The notes below the pieces were generated by a model. That model was not told the origin of the DNA and did no database searches. It worked only from the letters and a program-made list of their open reading frames with translations. A stretch of 12,964 bases of DNA from Spirochaetia bacterium (GTDB lineage: Bacteria > Spirochaetota > Spirochaetia > Treponematales > Breznakiellaceae). The stretch covers positions 1 through 12,964 of the forward strand of contig BNVA01000039.1 in the NCBI GenBank assembly GCA_025997755.1, given 5' to 3'. Below, in pieces: positions 5,204 through 11,452 of the stretch (position 1 is its first letter; each line of letters begins with the position of its first letter). The translations under genes and the position numbers were made by a program.

Positions 5204-5734
5204 TTACCCCTTGGTTTTTTTTACTACAACGCGCCTTTTAGGTGCGCCCTCCCTGTCGAATGAGCTTTTTCGCGGTTTTCCGTTGCCTTCGTTTCGTTTA
5301 GCTCCAAAAAACTTTCTTTCGGGATACTCGCCGCGCTCTGTCCGCTCACCACGTTCGCTCCGTTCACCGCCTTCACTTCGTTTTGCGATCCTAAAAGACT
5401 TTTTTTCTCCGCGTTCCGTCCGCTCACCACGTTCCGGTCGTTCTCCACGCTCTGTTTTATCGCCGCGTTCGCTCCGCTCCGGTCTGGGCTTGCGCTTTTT
5501 TTCATGCACGGACTTTTCCATAACCTTTAGCGATTCGTCAAAACCTTTCAAAAATTCCTGCAAGTCGTCTGCAAAAAGCACCACAGACTGCCTTTCAAAA
5601 CCGCCTTCATCCTTGTTACGGCTCTCCACAATATTCAAGTAAAGGTCGCCCAAGCGGTTTTCCTTTACGTTAAAAAAGTACGTGCGGTTTTTTAACTGCA
5701 CCCTTGTTGAAAAAACCTCGCCACGTATTCCCAC
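5204..5734 (-). CDS. PUR-domain nucleic-acid-binding protein (BpuR-like) with Arg/Glu repeat tail
   Basis: Residues 1-75 (GIRGEVFSTRVQLKNRTYFFNV, DLYLNIVESRN, RQSVVLFADDLQEFLKGFDESL) match the DUF3276/Pur-alpha-like domain that in Borrelia BpuR binds DNA and RNA as a dimer and acts as a regulator. The family usually has about 100-130 residues. Here residues 76-176 form a long low-complexity tail with six ERG triplets in a loose six-residue period (SERGER, TERGER) and then a Lys/Arg-rich end. Such tails often add RNA binding or phase separation; that role is inference. The start is GTG with a GGAG Shine-Dalgarno 7 nt away, 25 bp after the upstream mutase gene, so the two are probably one operon. 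Copy A begins 12 bp beyond the stop. Confidence 0.85.
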   Translation of the reverse strand: MGIRGEVFSTRVQLKNRTYFFNVKENRLGDLYLNIVESRNKDEGGFERQSVVLFADDLQEFLKGFDESLKVMEKSVHEKKRKPRPERSERGDKTERGERPERGERTERGEKKSFRIAKRSEGGERSERGERTERGEYPERKFFGAKRNEGNGKPRKSSFDREGAPKRRVVVKKTKG

Positions 5735-5752
5735 TTTCTTCTCCTTTTTTGG

Positions 5753-5803
5753 AGGGGGTTCACCCCCCTACGCGCGCACACGGTTGCGCGCTACCCCCGC
5801 CCT
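5753..5803 (+). repeat. GC-rich palindromic repeat at the 3' end of the mutase gene
   Basis: On the plus strand the segment reads G5-TTCA-C6, TACGC, a hairpin GCGCGCA/TGCGCGC, then GCTACCCCCGCCC. These are the same ordered parts as in lnt (2942-3010), with a different middle hairpin. It encodes the last dozen or so residues of the mutase (GGGSAQPCARVGG) and the stop. Confidence 0.7.
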
Positions 5804-7607
5804 TGTCGGCTTTCATAACCATATCACGCTGCCATTTAATAAGATAGCGTTCGGCATTTTTTCCGGCAGATGTATCCGCCATTATACGAAAAACAGGCTC
5901 GGTGGCGGAACCGCGCATCCAGATAGCCGCAATTTTTTTGCCGTCTTCTCCTGTAAAGCATATTTTTAACCCGCCGCGCCCCGCTTCGCCAAAATCGTCA
6001 ACGCAGAGTTTTTCGTTTATGCCGTTATAAATGGCAGCCTCCCAGTTTTTTATCCCGAATTCGGCAAGGCGGCGGCGCTTTTTTCCCCATTCTTTAAGAA
6101 ATATTACTTGATAGCGCCGTTTTAACAGGCTGTGATCCGCAGTCTTTACCCGTAGAACAGCAAATTTTGAAAAAGTTCCCGTAGTTTCAAACTTAGGGAG
6201 CGTCCTCATTATATCCGAAATAGTGGGAATAGGGCGGTACTTATCCATCTGTCCCGATTTTCTGCACCAAATCTCAAAAAAACCCTGTTTACCGTCAAAA
6301 GTACGCACAGAGAGCAATTTTACAATCGACATTAACGTGGAAATAGGGTCCCGTACGGCGGAAGGATAGGTAATGTTACCGCCATTTGAACCTTCGCCAA
6401 GGATTCTTACCGTCCAACCTTCCGCACGGAGTTTTCTGCCTAGGTTTACCACATTCGCTTCGCCAACTTCGGCGCGGAAAACCCTTGCGCCAAAATATTC
6501 CGCAATAGCGTCTACCCGCAGCGATGTGGGATCGTTTACGGCAACCGCGATACGTTCCTGATCAAAACCCAGCCACACCAGGTGAGCAAGCTCCGCCGCA
6601 CAGCAGATAGCAAAGACTTCCTGAGCCTCCAAGACGCGCACCGTGTTTTCCGCCTCGTCAAAAACAACAAGGTTGCCCCTGTCGCCGTCGCAATCCGGCG
6701 TATAGCCCACGGCAAAGGCGGCATCTTTTTGGTGAAGTTTTTTTAAAAAACGGCGGCATGGTTCAAGGGCTTTGCCTTCCGGCGCTATTGCATGGACAAT
6801 TTCCCCTGCGTTTTTGTTGATAGCCGCAAATTTTAATCCCATTTCCTGCAAAAAACCGCTGTCTATGCTAAGTGTCCTAGCCGATCCATTAAAATCTGCG
6901 GCAATTCCTATGGGTTTTTCCGCAATTCCACGGGCTGTCGCGGCGCAGAGTTTGCTTACCCCCCATTCTTCTACACCAAAGGCAGTCAAATTTGCAAATT
7001 TCATATAGCTTATAAGTGAATTGTTCTTTTGCTCGGCAAATTGCCCGTAAATTTTTGCAAGATCATCATCTTTTACCGCATTGAACTCCGCCGTAAGTAT
7101 GGAAATTCGCGCCTTATCGGATACTAACGCCCTAAATTCTTCAATCAAAACAGAAACTTCGGATGCTTCAAGGACGCCGCCGTCATTAAGCCCGAACTTT
7201 AAGCCGTTGTGGCCTATGGGGTTGTGGCTTGCCGAAACATAAATAAAGCCATCCAAGGTAAGAGAGGCGCGGGTAAAAGCCATTATCTCAGGTGCGGCGG
7301 CAACCCCCAACCAAAACGGCTGGCAGCCGGAAACAAGCAGCCCCCGCAGTACCGCCTCCGAAATCGTCTTTCCGGTCGGGCGCGTGTCCATACCCGCAGC
7401 CGCATTCGGTTTTGAGCGGCACGATTTTCTTTGAAGGTATTTGCCAAAAACAAAGCCCGCAGCACAGGCTATAACACGATGCTCTGCGGATATTTCAGGC
7501 GACAAACTTTCTTCGCAGCAATCACCGTCGGCATTACCGGCATTACACGCAAAAACGGCACGCCAGCCGGACGCGGATAGTATCATTTTATTGAGCGTTG
7601 CAATCAT
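5760..7607 (-). CDS. Phosphohexomutase (phosphoglucomutase/phosphomannomutase family)
   Basis: The alpha-D-phosphohexomutase superfamily converts hexose 6-phosphate and 1-phosphate in the cytoplasm. All four active-site loops are visible: the phosphoserine loop SASHNP with Ser127, the metal loop DCDGDR at 305-310, the sugar loop GEGSNGG at 404-410, and the phosphate loop RGSATEPVFRI at 565-575. At 615 residues it is longer than the usual 450-580. The first ATG (7607) has no Shine-Dalgarno, and the promoter would leave only a few bases of leader; Met8 (7586, MILSASGWR) is a plausible alternative start. The last 15 residues come from a palindromic repeat. Substrate specificity cannot be fixed from sequence. 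The next gene, 25 bp on, is the BpuR-like gene. Confidence 0.9.
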   Translation of the reverse strand: MIATLNKMILSASGWRAVFACNAGNADGDCCEESLSPEISAEHRVIACAAGFVFGKYLQRKSCRSKPNAAAGMDTRPTGKTISEAVLRGLLVSGCQPFWLGVAAAPEIMAFTRASLTLDGFIYVSASHNPIGHNGLKFGLNDGGVLEASEVSVLIEEFRALVSDKARISILTAEFNAVKDDDLAKIYGQFAEQKNNSLISYMKFANLTAFGVEEWGVSKLCAATARGIAEKPIGIAADFNGSARTLSIDSGFLQEMGLKFAAINKNAGEIVHAIAPEGKALEPCRRFLKKLHQKDAAFAVGYTPDCDGDRGNLVVFDEAENTVRVLEAQEVFAICCAAELAHLVWLGFDQERIAVAVNDPTSLRVDAIAEYFGARVFRAEVGEANVVNLGRKLRAEGWTVRILGEGSNGGNITYPSAVRDPISTLMSIVKLLSVRTFDGKQGFFEIWCRKSGQMDKYRPIPTISDIMRTLPKFETTGTFSKFAVLRVKTADHSLLKRRYQVIFLKEWGKKRRRLAEFGIKNWEAAIYNGINEKLCVDDFGEAGRGGLKICFTGEDGKKIAAIWMRGSATEPVFRIMADTSAGKNAERYLIKWQRDMVMKADKGGGSAQPCARVGG

Positions 7608-7616
7608 GCTTTAAGC

Positions 7617-7645
7617 ATTATATAACAGCAAGTTTACTTTTACAA
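7617..7645 (-). promoter_or_regulatory. Mutase promoter with -35 inside the end of copy B
   Basis: On the minus strand TTGTAA (7640-7645) and a perfect TATAAT (7617-7622) are 17 bp apart. The -35 lies inside the left terminal inverted repeat of copy B (7626-7646), whereas the -10 lies outside it. The element therefore appears to provide part of the promoter of the mutase gene. The short predicted leader leaves room for doubt. Confidence 0.5.
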
Positions 7646-7646
7646 A
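7626..7646 (+). repeat. Left terminal inverted repeat, copy B
   Basis: This begins CAGCAAGTTTAC and ends TTTTACAAA. Fifteen of 21 positions pair with 8828-8848, including the outer six and inner nine. Confidence 0.75.
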
Positions 7647-7704
7647 TTTCTGCGCAAAACTGAAAACAGATAGGCATTAAATTCCCATGCCTGTGGGAAA
7701 AATC

Positions 7705-7754
7705 AGGGTGCCTTCCAGAGGCACCGCCCTAATTTTTTGTGCGGGCACCCGCGC
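7705..7754 (+). other. Two conserved hairpins in the left arm of copy B
   Basis: The first hairpin has GGTGCC and GGCACC arms (7707-7712, 7720-7725) inside an AGGG/CCCT frame and is followed by a T6 run, so it looks like a rho-independent terminator. The second, GTGCGGG-CA-CCCGCGC (7739-7754), follows at once. Both exist at the same places in copy A. They may insulate rpn from outside transcription or be part of an element-encoded RNA. A TATAAT at 7770-7775, conserved in both copies, follows without a good -35. Confidence 0.5.
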
Positions 7755-7865
7755 CTCTTTCGGCTAATATATAATGGTTTTTATTTCCGCTAAAAAATCT
7801 CCTGCCATACAAGCGTTATGCGGAATTTCGCCGTACATAGGGTACTAAATCTATATGGAGGCGTT

Positions 7866-8741
7866 ATGGAAAATGAGTTAGTATCCCTGCTAAACGATTA
7901 TGTTTTTAAACTTGTCTTTGGCGATCAGAAAAATATCAAAAATTTGGAAAGTCTTTTAAAAACCATCCTAGACCTGCCGCACGAGGAATACGCGGGGCTT
8001 ACCATCGTAGACCCTTTTTTAAAGCGGCTGTGGAAAAATGACAAAATGGGCATCTTGGACGTAAAAGTACTCACCAGGAGCAAAAAGGTGATCAATGTCG
8101 AGCTTCAGGTTGAGTTTCTTAGCGTTATGCTAAAGCGTGTTGTGTATTATCTGGCTAAATTGATAGCCGAACAACTAAAAAGTGGTTTTGATCACGGCAA
8201 AATACAGGAAACCATCTGCATTGTAATCTGCAACCACTCACTGGGGTTTGCCTCACCGGACTATCTTAATACTTGGACAATGAACAACAAAAAAGACGGC
8301 GAACAATTTACAGATTTGATGAAAATAATTACAATTGAATTAAGCAAACTACCGAAAGAAGATGACGGACAGGCAGTTTGGCCGTTTTTGCAGTGCTTTA
8401 AATGCCGATGTAAGGAGGATATTGATATGTTGGCAAAGAAACACCCCGAAGTAAAAGAAATCGCAGTTCAGGTAAAAAAGCTCTCATTTTTCGAGCGGCA
8501 CCGCATGATAGCGGAGAAAAAAGCGATGTGGCGTGCCGACCTCCGCGCTATGATGACCGATGCCCGCGAAAGCGGACTTTCCGCAGGCAGGGAAGAAGGT
8601 CTTTCCAGAGGCATTGAGGAAGGACTTTCCAAAGGTATTGAAAAAGGCGCTGCCCAGCGTGAGCAGTTACGGCAGGAAAATCAAAAAAAGGAACAGGAAA
8701 TCGAAAGGCTTAGGGAAGAAATCGCCCGATTGCGATCGTAA
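7866..8741 (+). CDS. rpn: Rpn-family PD-(D/E)XK nuclease/putative transposase
   Basis: The start chosen is the ATG at 7866, with GGAGG 4 nt upstream; a longer frame to 7818 lacks such support. The 291-residue protein begins with the typical segment LLNDYVFKLVFGDQKNIKNLESLL. The nuclease core has Asp65 (GILDVKV) and Glu79-x-Gln81 (NVELQV) of the Rpn PD-(D/E)xQ type. The C-terminal part, from about residue 215, has repeats (SGLSAGREEG, LSRGIEEG, LSKGIEKG) and then a coiled coil to the end. Rpn proteins cut DNA and in E. coli promote recombination; some act in phage defence. An internal start (next entry) makes the gene bicistronic-like. It is the only gene of copy B and its C-terminal repeat region is of the kind that varies in length. 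Confidence 0.9.
   Translation: MENELVSLLNDYVFKLVFGDQKNIKNLESLLKTILDLPHEEYAGLTIVDPFLKRLWKNDKMGILDVKVLTRSKKVINVELQVEFLSVMLKRVVYYLAKLIAEQLKSGFDHGKIQETICIVICNHSLGFASPDYLNTWTMNNKKDGEQFTDLMKIITIELSKLPKEDDGQAVWPFLQCFKCRCKEDIDMLAKKHPEVKEIAVQVKKLSFFERHRMIAEKKAMWRADLRAMMTDARESGLSAGREEGLSRGIEEGLSKGIEKGAAQREQLRQENQKKEQEIERLREEIARLRS
8412..8418 (+). promoter_or_regulatory. Internal ribosome-binding site within rpn
   Basis: AAGGAGG is a seven-base match to the 16S anti-Shine-Dalgarno and lies 8 nt before an in-frame ATG at 8427. It is longer and better spaced than the site of the main start (GGAGG, 4 nt). It decides the start of the 104-aa internal product. Confidence 0.7.
8427..8741 (+). CDS. Probable intragenic C-terminal Rpn protein (RpnS-like, 104 aa)
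   Basis: In-frame translation from Met188 of rpn would give a 104-residue protein, MLAKKHPEVKEIAVQVKK onward, containing only the C-terminal helical and repeat region and no nuclease motif. It is driven by a strong internal Shine-Dalgarno. In E. coli, as I recall, several rpn genes make a small C-terminal protein from an internal start that binds and restrains the full-length toxic nuclease; the size and position here fit that pattern. Whether it is made and inhibits its parent cannot be seen from sequence. A chance AAGGAGG encoding Lys-Glu-Asp (KED) within the frame is the alternative. Confidence 0.6.
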   Translation: MLAKKHPEVKEIAVQVKKLSFFERHRMIAEKKAMWRADLRAMMTDARESGLSAGREEGLSRGIEEGLSKGIEKGAAQREQLRQENQKKEQEIERLREEIARLRS

Positions 8742-8773
8742 ATAATTTAACCACAGTATTATGCGTTTATCGT

Positions 8774-8848
8774 GATTTTTTCTACAGGCTTCCTGCAATT
8801 TTTTAGAAAATGTGGTATGGTTTTGCTTTTGTAAAATCAGTTTTGCTG
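8774..8848 (+). repeat. Right arm and right terminal inverted repeat, copy B
   Basis: These 75 bp match 5117-5191 at 71 positions and end in TTTTGCTG. The final 21 bp form the right terminal inverted repeat. A region of 32 bp without features joins it to the end of rpn. Confidence 0.8.
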
Positions 8849-8904
8849 GACAGGTTTTATATGGGCTTGACACAAACCCTGTTTTTCGGGAAATTTAAGT
8901 ATAC

Positions 8905-8976
8905 GCGGCTGTCATATAACGGCTATTATCTCAGCCTTCCAAGCTGAAGACGTCGGTTCGACTCCGATCAGCCGCT
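8905..8976 (+). tRNA. tRNA-Gly(TCC)
   Basis: The segment folds into a full cloverleaf. Acceptor GCGGCTG pairs with CAGCCGC, anticodon stem TCAGC with GCTGA around loop CTTCCAA (anticodon TCC, reading GGA), and the T arm has loop TTCGACT. The D stem is weak, with three pairs, but its loop holds GG. CCA is not encoded. A TTGACA at 8867-8872 lies at a suitable distance for a promoter, although the -10 is poor. The end of copy B is 56 bp upstream. Confidence 0.95.
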
Positions 8977-9034
8977 TTACTTATAACCTTTTTAAAACAA
9001 GCAAGAGAGCCGTTGACATTAAATTCGATTTTTA

Positions 9035-9063
9035 TTGCCTTTCCTACCACTTTTTTATATATT
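9035..9063 (+). promoter_or_regulatory. Probable promoter of the lipoprotein gene
   Basis: TTGCCT (9035-9040) and TATATT (9058-9063) are 17 bp apart. The start codon is 48 bp further on with AGGAGG 5 nt before it. A TTGACA at 9013-9018 also exists but without a good -10. Confidence 0.45.
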
Positions 9064-9111
9064 ATCAACGTATCTATATGGAACTATTTTCATTATGAGT
9101 AGGAGGATGAT

Positions 9112-10890
9112 ATGAACAGATGGTTTGGTTTAGTGTTTGTTTCTGTATTTGCGATGGCTGCGTTAATGTATTCGTGTGATTCGGGAAGCGGATCGGGCAG
9201 CGATGATGAAAGCAATGGACGCGGCGGCGATGGCGGCACGGACGGTAAATCTTATATCACGTTTAACGGCAATGGGCAGTCGTACAAGGCAAGTCCAGAA
9301 AAGATTGAATTGGTAAAGGCAACTATACCCGGCGGCACTTATGATATTATAGCCGGAGACGAGCTGGGTGGTACGTACGGCACGTATTCCGTGATCACCG
9401 ACACGTATCACTGGGTAATAAAAGACGGCGCTTTACCGGCAAAACCTCCAACTAAAGCAGGTTATGTATTCATGGGGTATAACACCAAGGCGGACGGGGC
9501 AGGCGTTCCGGTAACCGGTGACTGGTATAGAGAAACCAAAGGTAACACAACGGTTTATGCCCAGTGGATATCGGATAGCGCTGCTGAAAATGCCTTCCTA
9601 GGTTACGGGGTAGAGTACAAATTCGGCGGTACAACAAGCCATTATCCAGGGTTCTATTTGATAGAACTATGGGGCGCTCAGGGCTGGAACCCGCCGGCAG
9701 ATAGTTCTAACAATTATGCCGGTAAAGGAGCGTATACCAGAGGTATTCTCGAAGTAACGCAAGCAGAAATTGACGCAAACAATAGTTTGTGGATATACAT
9801 AGCGCAAGAAGCGCCGAATAGTCCCCTGGGCGCTTACGGCGGCGGCGGCGGCGGTAACTTAAGCGGTTCCGGCGGCGGAGCAAGCGATATACGCTGGGGC
9901 GGCACTTCTACATATCACCGCATTATTGTGGCGGCAGGCGGCGGCGGCGCTAACGATAGATCTTTAACCGGTGAACCGCAAAGCAGGTATACCAATACTC
10001 GATATTCAACCGGCGGATACGGCGGCGGTTTAACCGGCGGCGATGGCTCAGGTGGAGATGATAACGGACGCGGAGCAACCCAGACTGCGGGCGGTTTAGG
10101 CGGTCCGGGTATGCCTGGGACTGCAAGACCGGGTACTTTCTATGAAGGCGGCTGGTATGTTGGCGTTGTGGAGAGTACCGGCGGCGGCGGCGGCGGTTAC
10201 TTCGGCGGCGGTGCCGCGGGTCAGAAATTGACTAACGGCGGCGGCGGCGGCGGCGCTTCCTTTATCTCCGGTTTTACGGGTTGCATAGCGATTGTCAGCG
10301 CTACTAGTACTAGTTCTAGAGTAGGTGATGACCCTTTTAACGGATTTACTACCGGCGAAGAAGAAGTCTGGGAGAGGGTTGCATTAGTTAACACGGAGCT
10401 TGACCTTAATTCAATAGAGTTGAACGGAGTGGAGTATGGCGGTAATAACGTTTATAATACTTCTAAAGAAAATGTTTTAGATTACGAATTTGGCGACGGA
10501 GGAACTTACAGGTACATACTTGCGGACGAGACTGCGGAGCCTGATGTGACTGCAAACCCCTACTACCTTGAAATAAAGCACATAATAGAGCGTACAGGCA
10601 GCGTTGTTACAAAATCCGTGCACTTTACTAACAAGCACTTTATCCCTCAGCTTGTCCTCTTTAAGGGTGAAAACAGCATACCGAACAGCGGCACATATAC
10701 AACGACAATGATCGCCGGTAATGCCGCTATGCCAAAGACGCTTGGAACAGGTACAGAGTTGGGACATTCCGGTCAAGGCTTTGGTAAGATAATCTATCTT
10801 GGCGATGGCATAGGCAGCGGTCTGGACTTTGGCGAACACAGCATTGATGAAGATGAAGAAAACGAACCCGTAGACGGCACGGCTAATTAG
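9112..10890 (+). CDS. Lipoprotein with InlB-like repeat and ALK-like glycine-rich domain
   Basis: A signal peptide (residues 1-21) ends in a lipobox-like LMYSC, so Cys22 is the likely lipidation site and the 592-residue protein is exported and membrane-anchored. A Gly/Ser/Asp spacer follows. Residues about 48-152 end in PPTKAGYVFMGYNTKADGAG...TTVYAQW, the InlB/Flg_new (Listeria-Bacteroides) repeat. Residues about 165-391 match the glycine-rich domain typified by the ALK/LTK ectodomain: LWGAQG, GKGAYTRG, WIYIAQ, GGGASDIRWGG, RIIVAAGGGGA, GGYGGGLTGG, GGGGGYFGGG, GGGGASFISG. The C-terminal 200 residues are unrecognised and end acidic. A surface role in adhesion or matrix is inference. GGC-triplet runs in the DNA could vary in length. 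It has its own RBS (AGGAGG) and terminator. Confidence 0.88.
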   Translation: MNRWFGLVFVSVFAMAALMYSCDSGSGSGSDDESNGRGGDGGTDGKSYITFNGNGQSYKASPEKIELVKATIPGGTYDIIAGDELGGTYGTYSVITDTYHWVIKDGALPAKPPTKAGYVFMGYNTKADGAGVPVTGDWYRETKGNTTVYAQWISDSAAENAFLGYGVEYKFGGTTSHYPGFYLIELWGAQGWNPPADSSNNYAGKGAYTRGILEVTQAEIDANNSLWIYIAQEAPNSPLGAYGGGGGGNLSGSGGGASDIRWGGTSTYHRIIVAAGGGGANDRSLTGEPQSRYTNTRYSTGGYGGGLTGGDGSGGDDNGRGATQTAGGLGGPGMPGTARPGTFYEGGWYVGVVESTGGGGGGYFGGGAAGQKLTNGGGGGGASFISGFTGCIAIVSATSTSSRVGDDPFNGFTTGEEEVWERVALVNTELDLNSIELNGVEYGGNNVYNTSKENVLDYEFGDGGTYRYILADETAEPDVTANPYYLEIKHIIERTGSVVTKSVHFTNKHFIPQLVLFKGENSIPNSGTYTTTMIAGNAAMPKTLGTGTELGHSGQGFGKIIYLGDGIGSGLDFGEHSIDEDEENEPVDGTAN

Positions 10891-10920
10891 GGCTCAAAAT
10901 AACCTCCAATATGTAAATAT

Positions 10921-10946
10921 AAAACCCCGCTTTGCGGGGTTTTTTT
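10921..10946 (+). terminator. Rho-independent terminator of the lipoprotein gene
   Basis: AAAACCCCGC-TTT-GCGGGGTTTT forms a strong stem, with seven T from 10940. It lies 31 bp after the stop codon at 10890. Confidence 0.9.
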
Positions 10947-10970
10947 ATGCCTTTAGTAAGCATAATGCGC

Positions 10971-11013
10971 AAAAAAAAGCCTGTCCGACCGCTCAAAAGA
11001 GGTTAGACAGGCT
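10971..11013 (-). terminator. Rho-independent terminator of flgM
   Basis: On the minus strand AGCCTGTC and GACAGGCT pair perfectly, with an inner ACC/GGT pairing, and are followed by eight T. It ends 23 bp after the flgM stop and faces the plus-strand terminator at 10921-10946. Confidence 0.88.
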
Positions 11014-11035
11014 AGTTAATAACAATTATTACAGG

Positions 11036-11353
11036 CTACAGGGTTAATGCACCACTGCCTGAATTAGGAAACAACGTGTCAATTATACTATCCACCGTTC
11101 CGTTTAAAACGGTTTCCGTAATATAAGCGGGGTCGTTAATTTTTGCTTTAAGCTCGGCTATGCGGTCTGCCCGAACACCGGGAACAGGCGCAGCAGAAAC
11201 AATTTCAAAGGCGTGCAAAAAATCAGCTTTCTGCCGCGCTTCGGCGGAAATATTCACCGAATCGCCCGAGCTTTTCTTTTCTACATGCCCAATTCTATTT
11301 CCGCTTTTACCGGGTTGAATTGGATCTAATGGACCTACCCTATCGATTGTCAT
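11036..11353 (-). CDS. flgM: Anti-sigma-28 factor FlgM
   Basis: FlgM binds sigma-28 (FliA) and holds back late flagellar genes until the hook-basal body is complete, when it is exported. The 105-residue protein starts MTIDRVGPLDPIQPGKSG, a typical treponemal opening, with a disordered N-terminal half and the helical sigma-binding half (DSVNISAEARQKADFLHAFEIVSAAP, RADRIAELKAKINDPAY). The ATG at 11353 is preferred over a GTG six bases upstream because the GGAAG Shine-Dalgarno is then properly spaced. A sigma-28-type promoter lies just upstream, so its synthesis is probably under the factor it inhibits. Its own terminator follows. Confidence 0.9.
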   Translation of the reverse strand: MTIDRVGPLDPIQPGKSGNRIGHVEKKSSGDSVNISAEARQKADFLHAFEIVSAAPVPGVRADRIAELKAKINDPAYITETVLNGTVDSIIDTLFPNSGSGALTL

Positions 11354-11375
11354 ATTCACTTCCTACCTAATTCAA

Positions 11376-11402
11376 TTATCGGCAAAAAATCGCCAATAGT
11401 TA
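11376..11402 (-). promoter_or_regulatory. Sigma-28 (FliA)-type promoter of flgM
   Basis: GCCGATAA (11376-11383) is a perfect match to the sigma-28 -10, with exactly 11 bp to TAACTATT (11395-11402), which matches the -35 consensus TAAAGTTT at five of eight positions. The ATG of flgM lies 22 bp downstream. Confidence 0.7.
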
Positions 11403-11428
11403 AGCCACTTTAATAATAAATCAAACAC

Positions 11429-11446
11429 AAACCGGAAAGCCGGTTT
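11429..11446 (-). terminator. Possible terminator after rsmI
   Basis: On the minus strand AAACCGG-CTTT-CCGGTTT forms a perfect 7-bp stem only 6 bp after the rsmI stop, followed by a broken T-rich tail (GTGTTTGATTT). It would separate rsmI from the flgM promoter. The broken T run lowers confidence. Confidence 0.5.
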
Positions 11447-11452
11447 CCATAA

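Larger units (their letters stand above)
7626..8848. mobile_element. TIR-bounded element, copy B, carrying an rpn gene (1223 bp)
   Basis: Terminal inverted repeats (7626-7646 and 8828-8848) share CAGCAA at their tips and TTTTACAAA at the inner end, with six mismatches between. The left arm (to 7790) and right arm (8774-8848) match copy A. The single cargo gene is the Rpn nuclease at 7866-8741. It has no classical DDE, tyrosine or serine recombinase gene, so either Rpn itself or a host or trans-acting enzyme moved it. There is no clear target duplication. It sits between the mutase gene and a tRNA gene. Confidence 0.72.

Noticed and set aside
5211..5642. Plus-strand frame rich in Arg/Ser opposite the BpuR-like gene
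   Set aside because: Its repeats are the mirror of the ERG repeats coded on the minus strand; the PUR domain fixes the true strand.
7733..7775. Full sigma-70 promoter for rpn inside the left arm
   Set aside because: TATAAT at 7770-7775 is good, but no -35-like sequence lies 16-18 bp upstream.
9830..10260. GGC-rich repeats as a CRISPR array or minisatellite
   Set aside because: They are codons of a glycine-rich protein domain, with no regular spacer structure.
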